A DNA stretch of 7,454 nt from Alphaproteobacteria bacterium (GCA_020249025.1 JADCGM010000040.1:1-7454); one strand, 5' to 3'; positions 1 to 5,797 are shown, counted from the first letter of the stretch. Notes: generated from the sequence alone by a model not told the origin. Translations and numbers: made by a program.

Positions 1-786
1 GTCGCGTTCGAGGAACAGGCCGGAGTTGGACGCCGGGCCCTTGGCGTTGTGGCAGTGGGCGCAGTTGACGTCGAGATAGGCGCGCGCCCGCAGCGCGACG
101 GGTGCGGCTGCGTCGTCCCAAGCTGGGACGATAGGCACGTTCCGCGCCTTCGCCATCAGCCCGGCCTTGGTCCACGCATCGAGCCGCGCCGGGCCGAGGT
201 TCCATGCCTTGGGGCCAATGGGGGTGATCGCATCGCCGACGGCGTGGCAGCCCTTGCACTGGTTGGCGTTGGGCACCTGCCAGTCGACCGTCCGCACCGC
301 GCCGGCGGCATCGGTCCATGACGCCTGCAGCCGCGCGCCGGCGCGCTTCAGCACCGCTTCAGTGCCGTCGGCATTCCAGACATAGGGCAGTGCCACCCAA
401 CCCGACGCGCGGCGGACGAGCAGCCGCGTCTCCAGCTTGCGCTCGGCCGAACCGGATACCCGCATGTCGGCGGGATAGGCGAAGGTCTTGATCAGCGCGG
501 TGCCGACCGGAAAGTCCATGACGCCATCGGAGCGGTAGCCGATGCGCTGCCCGGGCGGCACGAAGACGTAGCGGTGCTTCGTCGCGTAATCGGAGAAGAG
601 CGGCGTGTTGAGCGCATAGGGCGCGACGCGGGCGTTGGGCACGCGCGCGCCCGCATCGGTGAACAGCCGGTAGTCGGAGAGCCTTGGCGCGGGTGTCTCG
701 GCCAGCAGCAGATCGGCCGCAACCGGCGCAGGCGCGGGCGCCGCGCCGAGCAGCAGGACGGCAGCCAGGACCGCAACGCCGCGCAT
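1..786 (-). CDS. SO2930-type diheme c-type cytochrome, exported (3' end cut off by window)
   Basis: The reading frame starts at ATG 786-784 and stays open for 262 codons to the window edge, so the C-terminus is missing. The N-terminus (MRGVAVLAAVLLLGAA, then a Pro/Ala stretch) is a Sec signal peptide, probably cut before residue 30. Two c-type heme sites are visible: CKGCH at residues 177-181 (DNA 258-244) and CAHCH at 242-246 (DNA 63-49). The N-terminal part, with LSDYRLF, then YALNTPLFSDYA and later a DFPVGTALIKTF stretch, matches the SO2930/HNE_0200 family of diheme cytochromes. I recall this family as usually encoded beside a parallel beta-helix protein, as it is here. The start lies 5 bases past the stop of that upstream gene and has no clear Shine-Dalgarno site, which suggests translation by reinitiation. 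It is presumably periplasmic and involved in electron transfer; substrate and partner are unknown. Axial ligands beyond the two CxxCH histidines cannot be judged from the partial sequence. Confidence 0.9.
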   Translation of the reverse strand, partial: MRGVAVLAAVLLLGAAPAPAPVAADLLLAETPAPRLSDYRLFTDAGARVPNARVAPYALNTPLFSDYATKHRYVFVPPGQRIGYRSDGVMDFPVGTALIKTFAYPADMRVSGSAERKLETRLLVRRASGWVALPYVWNADGTEAVLKRAGARLQASWTDAAGAVRTVDWQVPNANQCKGCHAVGDAITPIGPKAWNLGPARLDAWTKAGLMAKARNVPIVPAWDDAAAPVALRARAYLDVNCAHCHNAKGPASNSGLFLERD

Positions 787-791
787 CGGCG

Positions 792-2003
792 CTACGGCTG
801 GTCCGCGGGGAGGACCACCGCGGCGATCCTGTCGGCGGGGGCGGTGGCGACCTCGACGAGCGCGGGCTGGGCCTGCGACGGATCAGACGGCGCGGTCGTC
901 AGGCCGAAGCTCAGCACCTTGCCACCGGCGAAGCCAAGCCGCGTCGGCGCGCCGCCCTTGGTCTCGCCCTTCACCACCCATTTCGTCGCCCCGTCCCAGA
1001 CGACGGGCGGCAGCGCGCCGCCGACGGCGGCGGCAAGCTCCTTGCCGCCCGGGAATGCCGGGTCCCAGCCGCCGCGGCCGAAGGCGTTCGCGCCGACGAA
1101 GATATCGCGCGGCAGCGGATTGTAGCGCTCGTCCTCGATGGTGCGCGGATAGGCGACGATCATGACATGGCCGGTGGCATTGTCGGCGAATTCGTTGTCG
1201 AAGACATGGACGTTGCGGTTGGCCATCACCATCACGCCGAGCCCGCGCGGCACACTTTCGACGATGGCCCCCTTGGGCGCGAAATTGGGGGTGTCGTTGT
1301 TGAACACCTTGTTGCGGAAGATGCGCGTGGAGTGCCCGCCCATTTGCGGCAGGTTGGGCAGATCGAAGACGAGGATGCCGCCGGTGTTGCGCGTCGCGAC
1401 ATTGTCATGGACATCGGCGTTCATCGAATTCTCGATCTCGATGCCGGCGACGTTGAATTCGACACGGTTGTTGCGGACGACGATGTTCTTCGACTGGCCG
1501 ACATAGATGCCGGCGTCGGCACAGTAGCGGACGACCGAATTCTCGACGAGCACGTTGGTCGAACTGACCGGGTAGAGGCCGTAGGCGCCGTTGGTCGGCT
1601 GGATGCCGTTGGTCCATTCGACGCGGATGCCGCGAAAGCTGATGCGGTCGACGCCCTTGGCCTTGATCCCGTCGCCCTTCGAATCCTCGATGGCGAAGTC
1701 AGTCAGCAGCACGCGGTCGGAGGTGACGAGAAGCCCCTCGCCTGCCCCCGCCTGCGTCTTGAACGACAGCACGGTCCTGTCCATGCCCCGGCCGCGGACG
1801 GTGACGCCGTCGACATCGAGCGAGAGGCCGTTGGACAGCGCGAACTTGCCCTCGGGCAGCAGCACGACGTCGCCGGGCTTGGCGTCGAGCAGCACGGTCT
1901 GGATCGCCTCCTGCATGTCAGGGACAACGGCGACCTCGATGGTCTTGGCGAGCACTTGTGCGGACGAAGCCACCAGCAGCGCCGCAAGCGCATGACGCAG
2001 CAT
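792..2003 (-). CDS. Exported right-handed parallel beta-helix (PbH1/NosD-like) protein
   Basis: A 403-residue protein starting at ATG 2003-2001. This start is chosen over the in-frame ATG at 2024 because GGGGAGGG (2017-2010) sits 6 bases before it and the protein then opens directly with a signal peptide, MLRHALAALLVASSAQVLA, cut after about residue 19. Residues about 30-85 resemble the pectate-lyase-like cap that begins beta-helices (QEAIQTVLLDAKPGDVVLLPEG, here abridged as QEAIQTVLLDAKPGDVV). Residues about 88-300 contain successive rungs of roughly 22 residues with the GI-x-V/I...N pattern (DGIKAKG, AGIYVGQSKNIVVRNN, AGIEIENS, GGILVFD). The family is associated with SO2930-type cytochromes, and that gene follows after 5 bases, so the two are almost certainly co-transcribed. 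No catalytic residues can be assigned: the fold is shared by polysaccharide lyases, epimerases and the copper-related NosD. The function is unknown and the likely location is the periplasm. The C-terminal approximately 90 residues are less repetitive. Confidence 0.92.
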   Translation of the reverse strand: MLRHALAALLVASSAQVLAKTIEVAVVPDMQEAIQTVLLDAKPGDVVLLPEGKFALSNGLSLDVDGVTVRGRGMDRTVLSFKTQAGAGEGLLVTSDRVLLTDFAIEDSKGDGIKAKGVDRISFRGIRVEWTNGIQPTNGAYGLYPVSSTNVLVENSVVRYCADAGIYVGQSKNIVVRNNRVEFNVAGIEIENSMNADVHDNVATRNTGGILVFDLPNLPQMGGHSTRIFRNKVFNNDTPNFAPKGAIVESVPRGLGVMVMANRNVHVFDNEFADNATGHVMIVAYPRTIEDERYNPLPRDIFVGANAFGRGGWDPAFPGGKELAAAVGGALPPVVWDGATKWVVKGETKGGAPTRLGFAGGKVLSFGLTTAPSDPSQAQPALVEVATAPADRIAAVVLPADQP

Positions 2004-2009
2004 CACAAT

Positions 2010-2017
2010 CCCTCCCC
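2010..2017 (-). promoter_or_regulatory. Ribosome binding site of the beta-helix gene
   Basis: GGGGAGGG on the minus strand lies 6 bases before ATG 2003. It decides the start, because the alternative ATG at 2024 has no comparable purine tract upstream and would add seven residues in front of the signal peptide. Confidence 0.75.
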
Positions 2018-2035
2018 TGTTCATTCGTTGGCGGG

Positions 2036-2064
2036 AGTGTGCGGCGGGGGCGCGGGGGCGGCAA
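2036..2064 (-). promoter_or_regulatory. Candidate sigma-70-type promoter for the beta-helix/cytochrome unit
   Basis: On the minus strand TTGCCG (2064-2059) and CACACT (2041-2036) are separated by 17 bases. The -35 keeps the important TTG; the -10 matches TATAAT at only three of six positions. Transcription would begin near 2029, giving a leader of about 26 bases before ATG 2003. That also argues against translation from ATG 2024, which would be almost leaderless. The -35 hexamer coincides with one arm of an inverted TTGCCG repeat. This was picked by eye in GC-rich DNA and is weak. Confidence 0.3.
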
Positions 2065-2079
2065 GCCCCGACTTTGCCG
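2059..2079. repeat. Inverted repeat CGGCAA / TTGCCG, with a further direct copy at 2133-2141
   Basis: CGGCAA (2059-2064) and TTGCCG (2074-2079) form a 6-base inverted repeat with a 9-base spacer. The longer word ACTTTGCCG occurs at 2071-2079 and again at 2133-2141. Three copies of the same core within the 150-base divergent gap look like binding half-sites for a regulator serving one or both genes. There is no T-run, so a terminator is unlikely. GC-rich sequence makes short matches easy, so this remains tentative. Confidence 0.35.
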
Positions 2080-2092
2080 GAGGTTTGGGCGC

Positions 2093-2121
2093 TTGCGCGG
2101 GCCAGCCGGGCATGTCACGAT
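2093..2121 (+). promoter_or_regulatory. Candidate sigma-70-type promoter for the VOC lipoprotein gene
   Basis: TTGCGC (2093-2098) and CACGAT (2116-2121) are separated by 17 bases. The predicted start of transcription, about 7 bases on near 2128, falls at the centre of the palindrome at 2122-2133, the usual arrangement of a repressor operator. The hexamers are only half-matches to the consensus, so the call is weak on its own. Confidence 0.3.
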
Positions 2122-2133
2122 TTGTCCGGACAA
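2122..2133. promoter_or_regulatory. Perfect 12-base palindrome TTGTCCGGACAA, possible operator
   Basis: The sequence is identical to its reverse complement and lies 20 bases before the VOC start codon, in the gap between the divergent units. The outer arms (TTGT...ACAA) recall operators of GntR/FadR-type regulators, but the spacing between GT and AC is one base longer than the FadR pattern as I know it. No regulator gene lies in the window, so its binding protein is unknown. Confidence 0.4.
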
Positions 2134-2140
2134 CTTTGCC

Positions 2141-2146
2141 GAAGGG
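2141..2146 (+). promoter_or_regulatory. Ribosome binding site of the VOC lipoprotein gene
   Basis: GAAGGG lies 7 bases before ATG 2154. It favours this start over the in-frame ATG at 2112, which would bury the lipoprotein signal behind fourteen extra residues. Confidence 0.6.
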
Positions 2147-2153
2147 ACCGCCG

Positions 2154-2747
2154 ATGCGCCGCCTCGCCCTTGCCGCCCTGCTGCTGACAGGCTGCGCCGC
2201 CGCGCATGCCCAGAGCGCGCCCGCCACCCCGTCGGGCAAGGCCGCGGCAGGCGTCGCCGCGCCGGCCGAAAAGGTGCCGACCGACATCCGGCGGATCACC
2301 ATTCTGGTCCGTGACATCGACGCGTCGCTGAAGCTCTACCGCGACGTGCTCGGGCTGAAGGTGAATTACGACGCCAACATCACGGTCTCGGGCGTGGCGC
2401 TGCCGGCCGGCGTGCCGGGCAACAAGACGCGGCTGGTGCTGCTCAATGGCAACGACCCCTGGGTCGGCTGGATCGGGCTGATGCAGTACACCGATCCGCC
2501 GCTGCCCGACACCGGCCCCTATCCCAAGCGCCTCGGGCTCGGCGGGCATGTCATCGTCACCAACACCGACGATGCGGTGAAGCGCTGCGAGATGGCGAAG
2601 AAGGTGCCGGGCGTGCACTTCACCGCCGAGGCGCGGCTGCAGGTCTATCAGGGTCGCAACGGCGGGCCGGACATCCGGGTGATGGGCTGCAACTTCTTCG
2701 ATCCCGACGGGACCTTCTTCGAGCTCAACCAGATCCTGTCGCAGTAG
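2154..2747 (+). CDS. VOC (glyoxalase/bleomycin-resistance fold) family lipoprotein
   Basis: A 197-residue protein. The N-terminus MRRLALAALLLTGC is a lipoprotein signal, with lipobox L11-T12-G13-C14, so the mature protein is probably tethered to a membrane through Cys14. An Ala/Pro-rich linker runs to about residue 43. The VOC domain follows at about 45-195: the first beta-alpha module has ILVRDIDASLKLYRDVLGL (50-68), and the second has GLGGHVIVTNTDDA (128-141) and ends DPDGTFFELNQ (183-193). Of the usual metal ligands, His132 and Glu190 are kept, but the first-module histidine appears to be Arg47. It may therefore bind metal differently, or not at all. Most VOC enzymes are cytosolic, which makes the anchor notable. 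It is transcribed away from the beta-helix/cytochrome unit, and its last 23 bases overlap the end of ribD on the other strand. Substrate is unknown. Confidence 0.92.
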   Translation: MRRLALAALLLTGCAAAHAQSAPATPSGKAAAGVAAPAEKVPTDIRRITILVRDIDASLKLYRDVLGLKVNYDANITVSGVALPAGVPGNKTRLVLLNGNDPWVGWIGLMQYTDPPLPDTGPYPKRLGLGGHVIVTNTDDAVKRCEMAKKVPGVHFTAEARLQVYQGRNGGPDIRVMGCNFFDPDGTFFELNQILSQ

Positions 2748-3741
2748 CGATCCGGTTGTAGGTCTCGAGGCGGTCAGGACCGAGCATTCGGCTGTCCCCC
2801 GGCCGCCAGCGCCCGTGCGCGTCGGCGAGGCGGGCGAGGCCGATGTCAGCGAGCGCGGGCCGGCCTTCGCCCACGAGGATGGGTGCGCGGTAGATGACCA
2901 GCCGGTCGACCGCGTCTGCGGCAAGGAAGGCAGCCGCTGCCCCCGCCCCGCCCTCGACGAGCAGGTCGTTGACGCCGTCGACCGTCAGCGCCTCGGCGAC
3001 CGAGCGGACAACGATCGCACCGCGCGCGGCGAGTTTGGCGTTCGGCGGGATCGCTGCGCCCGTGGCGCTGAGCACGGCGGGCCGGGGACTGCGATCCTCA
3101 AGGCCCGGCAGACGCACATCGAGCGCCGGATCGTCGGCCGCCATCGTGCCGCGCCCGACGAGGATCATGTCGCTTTGCGCACGCAGCAGATGCGCATGCG
3201 CCCGCGCCGCCGCGCCGGTGATCCACTGGCTTTCGCCATTGGCCATGGCGATCCGCCCGTCGAGCGAGAGCGCGAGCTTCAATGTCACGAACGGCCGGCC
3301 GCGGCGGACGCGCGACAGGAAGCCGGCCATCGCCGCCTCCGCATCCACGGCGCGCACGCCAAGCGTCAAGTCGATGCCGTGGCCGCGCAACCGCTCCGCG
3401 CCCTGCCCCGCCGTGCGCGGATCGGGATCGATGAGGGCAGCGACGACGCGTGCGACGCCGGCGGCGGTCAACCCGTCAGAGCAGGCGGGGCCGCGTGGGC
3501 TGACATGCGCGCAGGGTTCGAGCGTGGTGTAGACGGTCGCGCCGCGCGCGGCGCTGCCGGCCTCGGCGAGCGCCATCTGTTCGGCATGCGGGCGGCCGCC
3601 CGGCTGGGTCCAGCCGCGGCCGACGACGCGGCCGTCGTTCACGACCACGCAGCCGACCGGCGGATTGGGACTGGTCCGCCCGACGCCGCGCGAGCCGAGC
3701 GCGAGCGCGGCCCCCATCCAGCGGTCGTCGGCGGCGCTCAC
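2725..3741 (-). CDS. ribD: Riboflavin biosynthesis bifunctional deaminase/reductase RibD
   Basis: A 338-residue cytosolic enzyme that deaminates diaminohydroxyphosphoribosylaminopyrimidine and then reduces the ribosyl side chain with NADPH, the second and third steps from GTP to riboflavin. The N-terminal deaminase domain (about 1-145) has PNPPVG (25-30), the zinc and catalytic site HAE (52-54), and EPC...C with Cys77 and Cys87. The Cys-to-Cys spacing is one residue longer than in E. coli RibD as I recall it. The reductase domain (about 148-335) has KLALSLDGRIA (155-165), SQWITG (171-176), GRGTMAADDPALDVR (196-210) and LLVEGG (260-265). The start is GTG 3741-3739, overlapping the stop of the upstream membrane-protein gene as GTGA, so translation is probably coupled. 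There is no ribE or ribBA next to it: the next gene is the convergent VOC gene, which it overlaps by 23 bases. Confidence 0.96.
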   Translation of the reverse strand: MSAADDRWMGAALALGSRGVGRTSPNPPVGCVVVNDGRVVGRGWTQPGGRPHAEQMALAEAGSAARGATVYTTLEPCAHVSPRGPACSDGLTAAGVARVVAALIDPDPRTAGQGAERLRGHGIDLTLGVRAVDAEAAMAGFLSRVRRGRPFVTLKLALSLDGRIAMANGESQWITGAAARAHAHLLRAQSDMILVGRGTMAADDPALDVRLPGLEDRSPRPAVLSATGAAIPPNAKLAARGAIVVRSVAEALTVDGVNDLLVEGGAGAAAAFLAADAVDRLVIYRAPILVGEGRPALADIGLARLADAHGRWRPGDSRMLGPDRLETYNRIATATGSG

Positions 3742-4094
3742 TTGGCGGGAGTCGTCGGGGCCGGAGCCGCCGGAGCCTGCGCCTTCGCCTTGGCGGCGGC
3801 ATCGGCCTCCAGCCGCTTCGCCTCCGCCTCGGCGCGGGCGAGCTCCTCCGCCTCCCTCTTGCGGGCTTCGTAGACGTCTTCGGCGGTGCGGCCCTCGTCC
3901 CAGCTCTGGGCATAGATGAGCTTGGGATCGGGCGGCAGATAGCCGTAGCGGCTCTCGATCAGGAAGGCGACGACGACCACCAGCGTCAGAGTCGCCGAGC
4001 CGACGGCGGCCCAGATCTGCACGCGGCTGCGGGTGGCGAGGAAGGCCCGGAGGTCAGCGAAGGCGCCGACCTTGGGCGGTTTTTCGGTGCGCAT
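3738..4094 (-). CDS. Small single-pass membrane protein of unknown function
   Basis: A 118-residue protein from ATG 4094-4092. A basic N-terminal segment (KPPKVG, then TRSRVQ at 21-26) precedes one hydrophobic helix at about residues 27-46, followed by ESRYGYLPPDPKLIYAQSW (47-65). The positive-inside rule puts the N-terminus in the cytoplasm and the rest in the periplasm. Residues about 72-105 are rich in Ala, Glu, Lys and Arg and probably form a long helix or coiled coil. The end is a flexible Ala/Pro/Thr tail. Its stop overlaps the ribD start by 4 bases, so the two are co-transcribed. I know of no function; small membrane proteins of this pattern resemble ones I associate with sphingomonads. 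No strong Shine-Dalgarno site precedes the ATG and the frame stays open far upstream, so the start is the least certain in the window. Charge pattern and helix position support the one chosen. Confidence 0.78.
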   Translation of the reverse strand: MRTEKPPKVGAFADLRAFLATRSRVQIWAAVGSATLTLVVVVAFLIESRYGYLPPDPKLIYAQSWDEGRTAEDVYEARKREAEELARAEAEAKRLEADAAAKAKAQAPAAPAPTTPAK

Positions 4095-4244
4095 GGCGGC
4101 CAAGATAGGCGGACGCAGCCGCGAACGCCACCGCGGCGGACGACAGGATGCGGGCTGGCGTCGATGAACGGCCGCCGCCGCCCCTGTTAACGATACGGGG
4201 CCGTTGCTATCTGTTGGGCTGCTCTTCGCCCCCAAGGAGTGGTC
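4095..4244. other. Divergent intergenic region between the ribD unit and the methyltransferase gene
   Basis: This 150-base gap must supply promoters in both directions. I see a short inverted repeat, GCCCC (4180-4184) and GGGGC (4197-4201), around a locally A/T-richer loop containing GTTAACGATA. The next A/T-richer stretch (about 4204-4217) is a plausible position for rightward promoter elements, but no convincing -35/-10 pair stands out. I do not recognise an FMN riboswitch on the ribD side. Confidence 0.5.
4234..4239 (+). promoter_or_regulatory. Ribosome binding site of the methyltransferase-like gene
   Basis: AAGGAG lies 5 bases before ATG 4245. The in-frame GTG at 4239 overlaps this site itself and is therefore rejected as the start. 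Confidence 0.8.
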
Positions 4245-5054
4245 ATGACCCGGATTCTTCACGCCTTCGCCGCCGTCGCCGTCGTGGCGTCCGCCCCCGC
4301 TGCCGCCCAGTCGGCCTCGACGGCACTCGATGCCGCGATCGCCGGCGCGCATCGCAGTGACGCCAACAAGGCGCGCGACCGGTATCGCAACCCCACGGCG
4401 ACGCTGACCTTCTTCGGCCTGAAGCCCAACATGACGGTCGTCGAGATCAGCCCGAGCGGCGGCTGGTACACCGAGATCCTCGCCCCCGTTCTGAAGGACA
4501 AGGGCACCTACTACGCGGCGCACAACAACCCGGCTGCCAGCGAGAACGCCGCGCGCGCGGTCAACAACTTCAAGACCAAGCTCGCCAGCGACCCGGTCTA
4601 TGCGAACGTCAAGGTCACGAGCTTCGGCAAGGATCACTACGACAACCTCGCCCCGGCCGGCTCGGCGGACATGGTCCTGACCTTCCGCAACGTCCACAAC
4701 TGGCACATGGGCGGCTGGGCGCCGGACGCCTTCAAGGCCTTCTTCAACGCGCTGAAGCCCGGCGGCGTGCTCGGCATCGAGGAGCATCGCCTGCCCGAAG
4801 GCCGTCCCGACGAGCAGATGAAGACGAGCGGCTACATGAAGGTGTCGGTCGTCCGGAAGATGGCCGAGGACGCGGGCTTCGTGTTCGCCGGCGCGTCGGA
4901 GGTGAACGCCAACCCGAAGGACACCGCCGACCATCCGAGCGGCGTCTGGACGCTGCCGCCGAACCTGCGGCTCGGTGACACCGACCGCGCGAAGTATGTC
5001 GCGATCGGCGAGTCCGACCGCATGACGCTGAAGTTCGTGAAGCCGAAGAAGTGA
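4245..5054 (+). CDS. Class I SAM-dependent methyltransferase-like protein with signal peptide
   Basis: A 269-residue protein. The N-terminus MTRILHAFAAVAVVASAPAA followed by AQSAS is a Sec signal peptide, cut at about residue 21-22. The remainder has a Rossmann-type methyltransferase layout. The SAM-binding motif I region reads MTVVEISPSGGWYTE (63-77), with Glu67 and a SPSGG loop in place of the usual GxGxG. A motif IV-like strand is ADMVLTFRNVHNW (141-153). The post-motif region is FFNALKPGGVLGIEEHR (166-182). It resembles predicted methyltransferases of the COG4798 type, several of which I recall as carrying signal peptides. Substrate is unknown. Because SAM is not known to be available in the periplasm, it may act on something else or be non-catalytic. 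Its TGA overlaps the GTG of the next gene by 4 bases, so the two are made together. Start and family are well supported; activity is not. Confidence 0.92.
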   Translation: MTRILHAFAAVAVVASAPAAAQSASTALDAAIAGAHRSDANKARDRYRNPTATLTFFGLKPNMTVVEISPSGGWYTEILAPVLKDKGTYYAAHNNPAASENAARAVNNFKTKLASDPVYANVKVTSFGKDHYDNLAPAGSADMVLTFRNVHNWHMGGWAPDAFKAFFNALKPGGVLGIEEHRLPEGRPDEQMKTSGYMKVSVVRKMAEDAGFVFAGASEVNANPKDTADHPSGVWTLPPNLRLGDTDRAKYVAIGESDRMTLKFVKPKK

Positions 5055-5797
5055 TCGGTCGCGCGATCGCCGTTGCCATCCTCGCCGCCGCGCCCGTCGC
5101 GGCGGCGGAGGAACCCGACGGTCGCGCGATCATCGCCAAGGCTTATATGGCGGCCGGCGGCGACGCCTGGGCGCAGGCGCGGACGCTGGTGCTAAAGGGC
5201 CATGCGACCTTCTATTCGCCCGACGCCGCGGCGCCGCGCTCGACGATCGACGACTATACGATGTGGCGCATCCTCGAGGCCGACCGGGTCTCGGCGCATG
5301 GCGAAGCGGGCAAGGTCCGCATCGACGGGCGCAACAAGGGGCGCCTCATCTTCCAGTCGGCCTCCGACGGCGAGGTGACGTGGACCAACCGGGGCGTGGT
5401 GCCCAAAGCCGAAGCCGACGCCTTCTGGGCGTCGAACTTCGGCTTCGGCGTCATTCGCCATGCGCTGAAGCCCGGCTTCACGCTGACCCGGGTCCCCGAT
5501 TCCAACGTCGACGGGCATCCGACCTTCATGGTGCGCGTGACCGATCCAATGGGCACCTCGACGCTGTTCGGGATCGACAAGGCGTCGAACCTGATCCGCA
5601 TGGTCGGCTTCGCGACCCCGCGCGGCTGGCATGTCCGCCACTATGACGACTTCGACGTGAAGCCGGGGTGGACGCAGGCCCGCAAGGTCACGCTCTATTA
5701 CAACGGGGTGAAGCAGAACGAGCTGGTGTGGACGGACTGGACCGTGAACGGGCCGGTCGACGAAGCGCTGTTCGCATCGACCAACGCCGGCAAGTGA
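5051..5797 (+). CDS. Exported protein of unknown function, LolA/LolB-like in appearance
   Basis: A 248-residue protein from GTG 5051, which shares GTGA with the stop of the methyltransferase-like gene. No other in-frame start would keep the signal peptide (MIGRAIAVAILAAAPVAAA, cut after about residue 19). The mature part begins with a short helix (GRAIIAKAYMAAGG, 24-37) and continues as alternating beta-strand segments: TLVLKGHATFY (45-55), DDYTMWRILEADRVSAHG (67-84), KVRIDGRNKGRLIFQS (88-103), FMVRVTDPMGTSTLFGID (159-176), and a late ARKVTLYYNGVKQNELVWTD (210-229). That helix-plus-antiparallel-sheet plan resembles the half-barrel of outer-membrane lipoprotein-sorting proteins, but I see no diagnostic motif. 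It is probably a soluble periplasmic protein. Tight coupling to the upstream gene suggests joint action. I do not recognise a specific family. Confidence 0.85.
   Translation: MIGRAIAVAILAAAPVAAAEEPDGRAIIAKAYMAAGGDAWAQARTLVLKGHATFYSPDAAAPRSTIDDYTMWRILEADRVSAHGEAGKVRIDGRNKGRLIFQSASDGEVTWTNRGVVPKAEADAFWASNFGFGVIRHALKPGFTLTRVPDSNVDGHPTFMVRVTDPMGTSTLFGIDKASNLIRMVGFATPRGWHVRHYDDFDVKPGWTQARKVTLYYNGVKQNELVWTDWTVNGPVDEALFASTNAGK

Noticed and set aside
492..776. A 94-codon minus-strand frame at the left end
   Set aside because: It is in a different frame from the cytochrome, which is supported by a signal peptide and two CxxCH heme sites over the same DNA.
2112..2153. Upstream in-frame ATG for the VOC gene
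   Set aside because: It would put fourteen residues ahead of the lipoprotein signal and lies before the likely transcription start; ATG 2154 has its own GAAGGG site.
684..2747. A 687-codon open frame on the plus strand spanning the beta-helix gene and ending as the VOC gene
   Set aside because: Only its last 197 codons form a recognisable protein. The upstream part is antisense to the beta-helix gene, is rich in Arg/Asp/Gly as expected of shadow frames in GC-rich DNA, and lacks any domain. A good ribosome binding site and lipobox mark the true start at 2154.
2815..3873. A 352-codon plus-strand frame opposite ribD
   Set aside because: Antisense to an enzyme with intact motifs in both domains, and of shadow-like composition.
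4214..4235. Possible hairpin TTGGG / CCCAA next to the methyltransferase ribosome binding site, suggesting a leader switch
   Set aside because: The stem is only 5 pairs around a 12-base loop, in GC-rich DNA where such matches are common, and there is no alternative pairing partner that would make a switch.
3738..4934. A 398-codon minus-strand frame through the methyltransferase gene into the small membrane protein
   Set aside because: The part above 4094 is antisense to a well-supported gene and shows no signal, fold or motif. Only the final 118 codons look like a protein.
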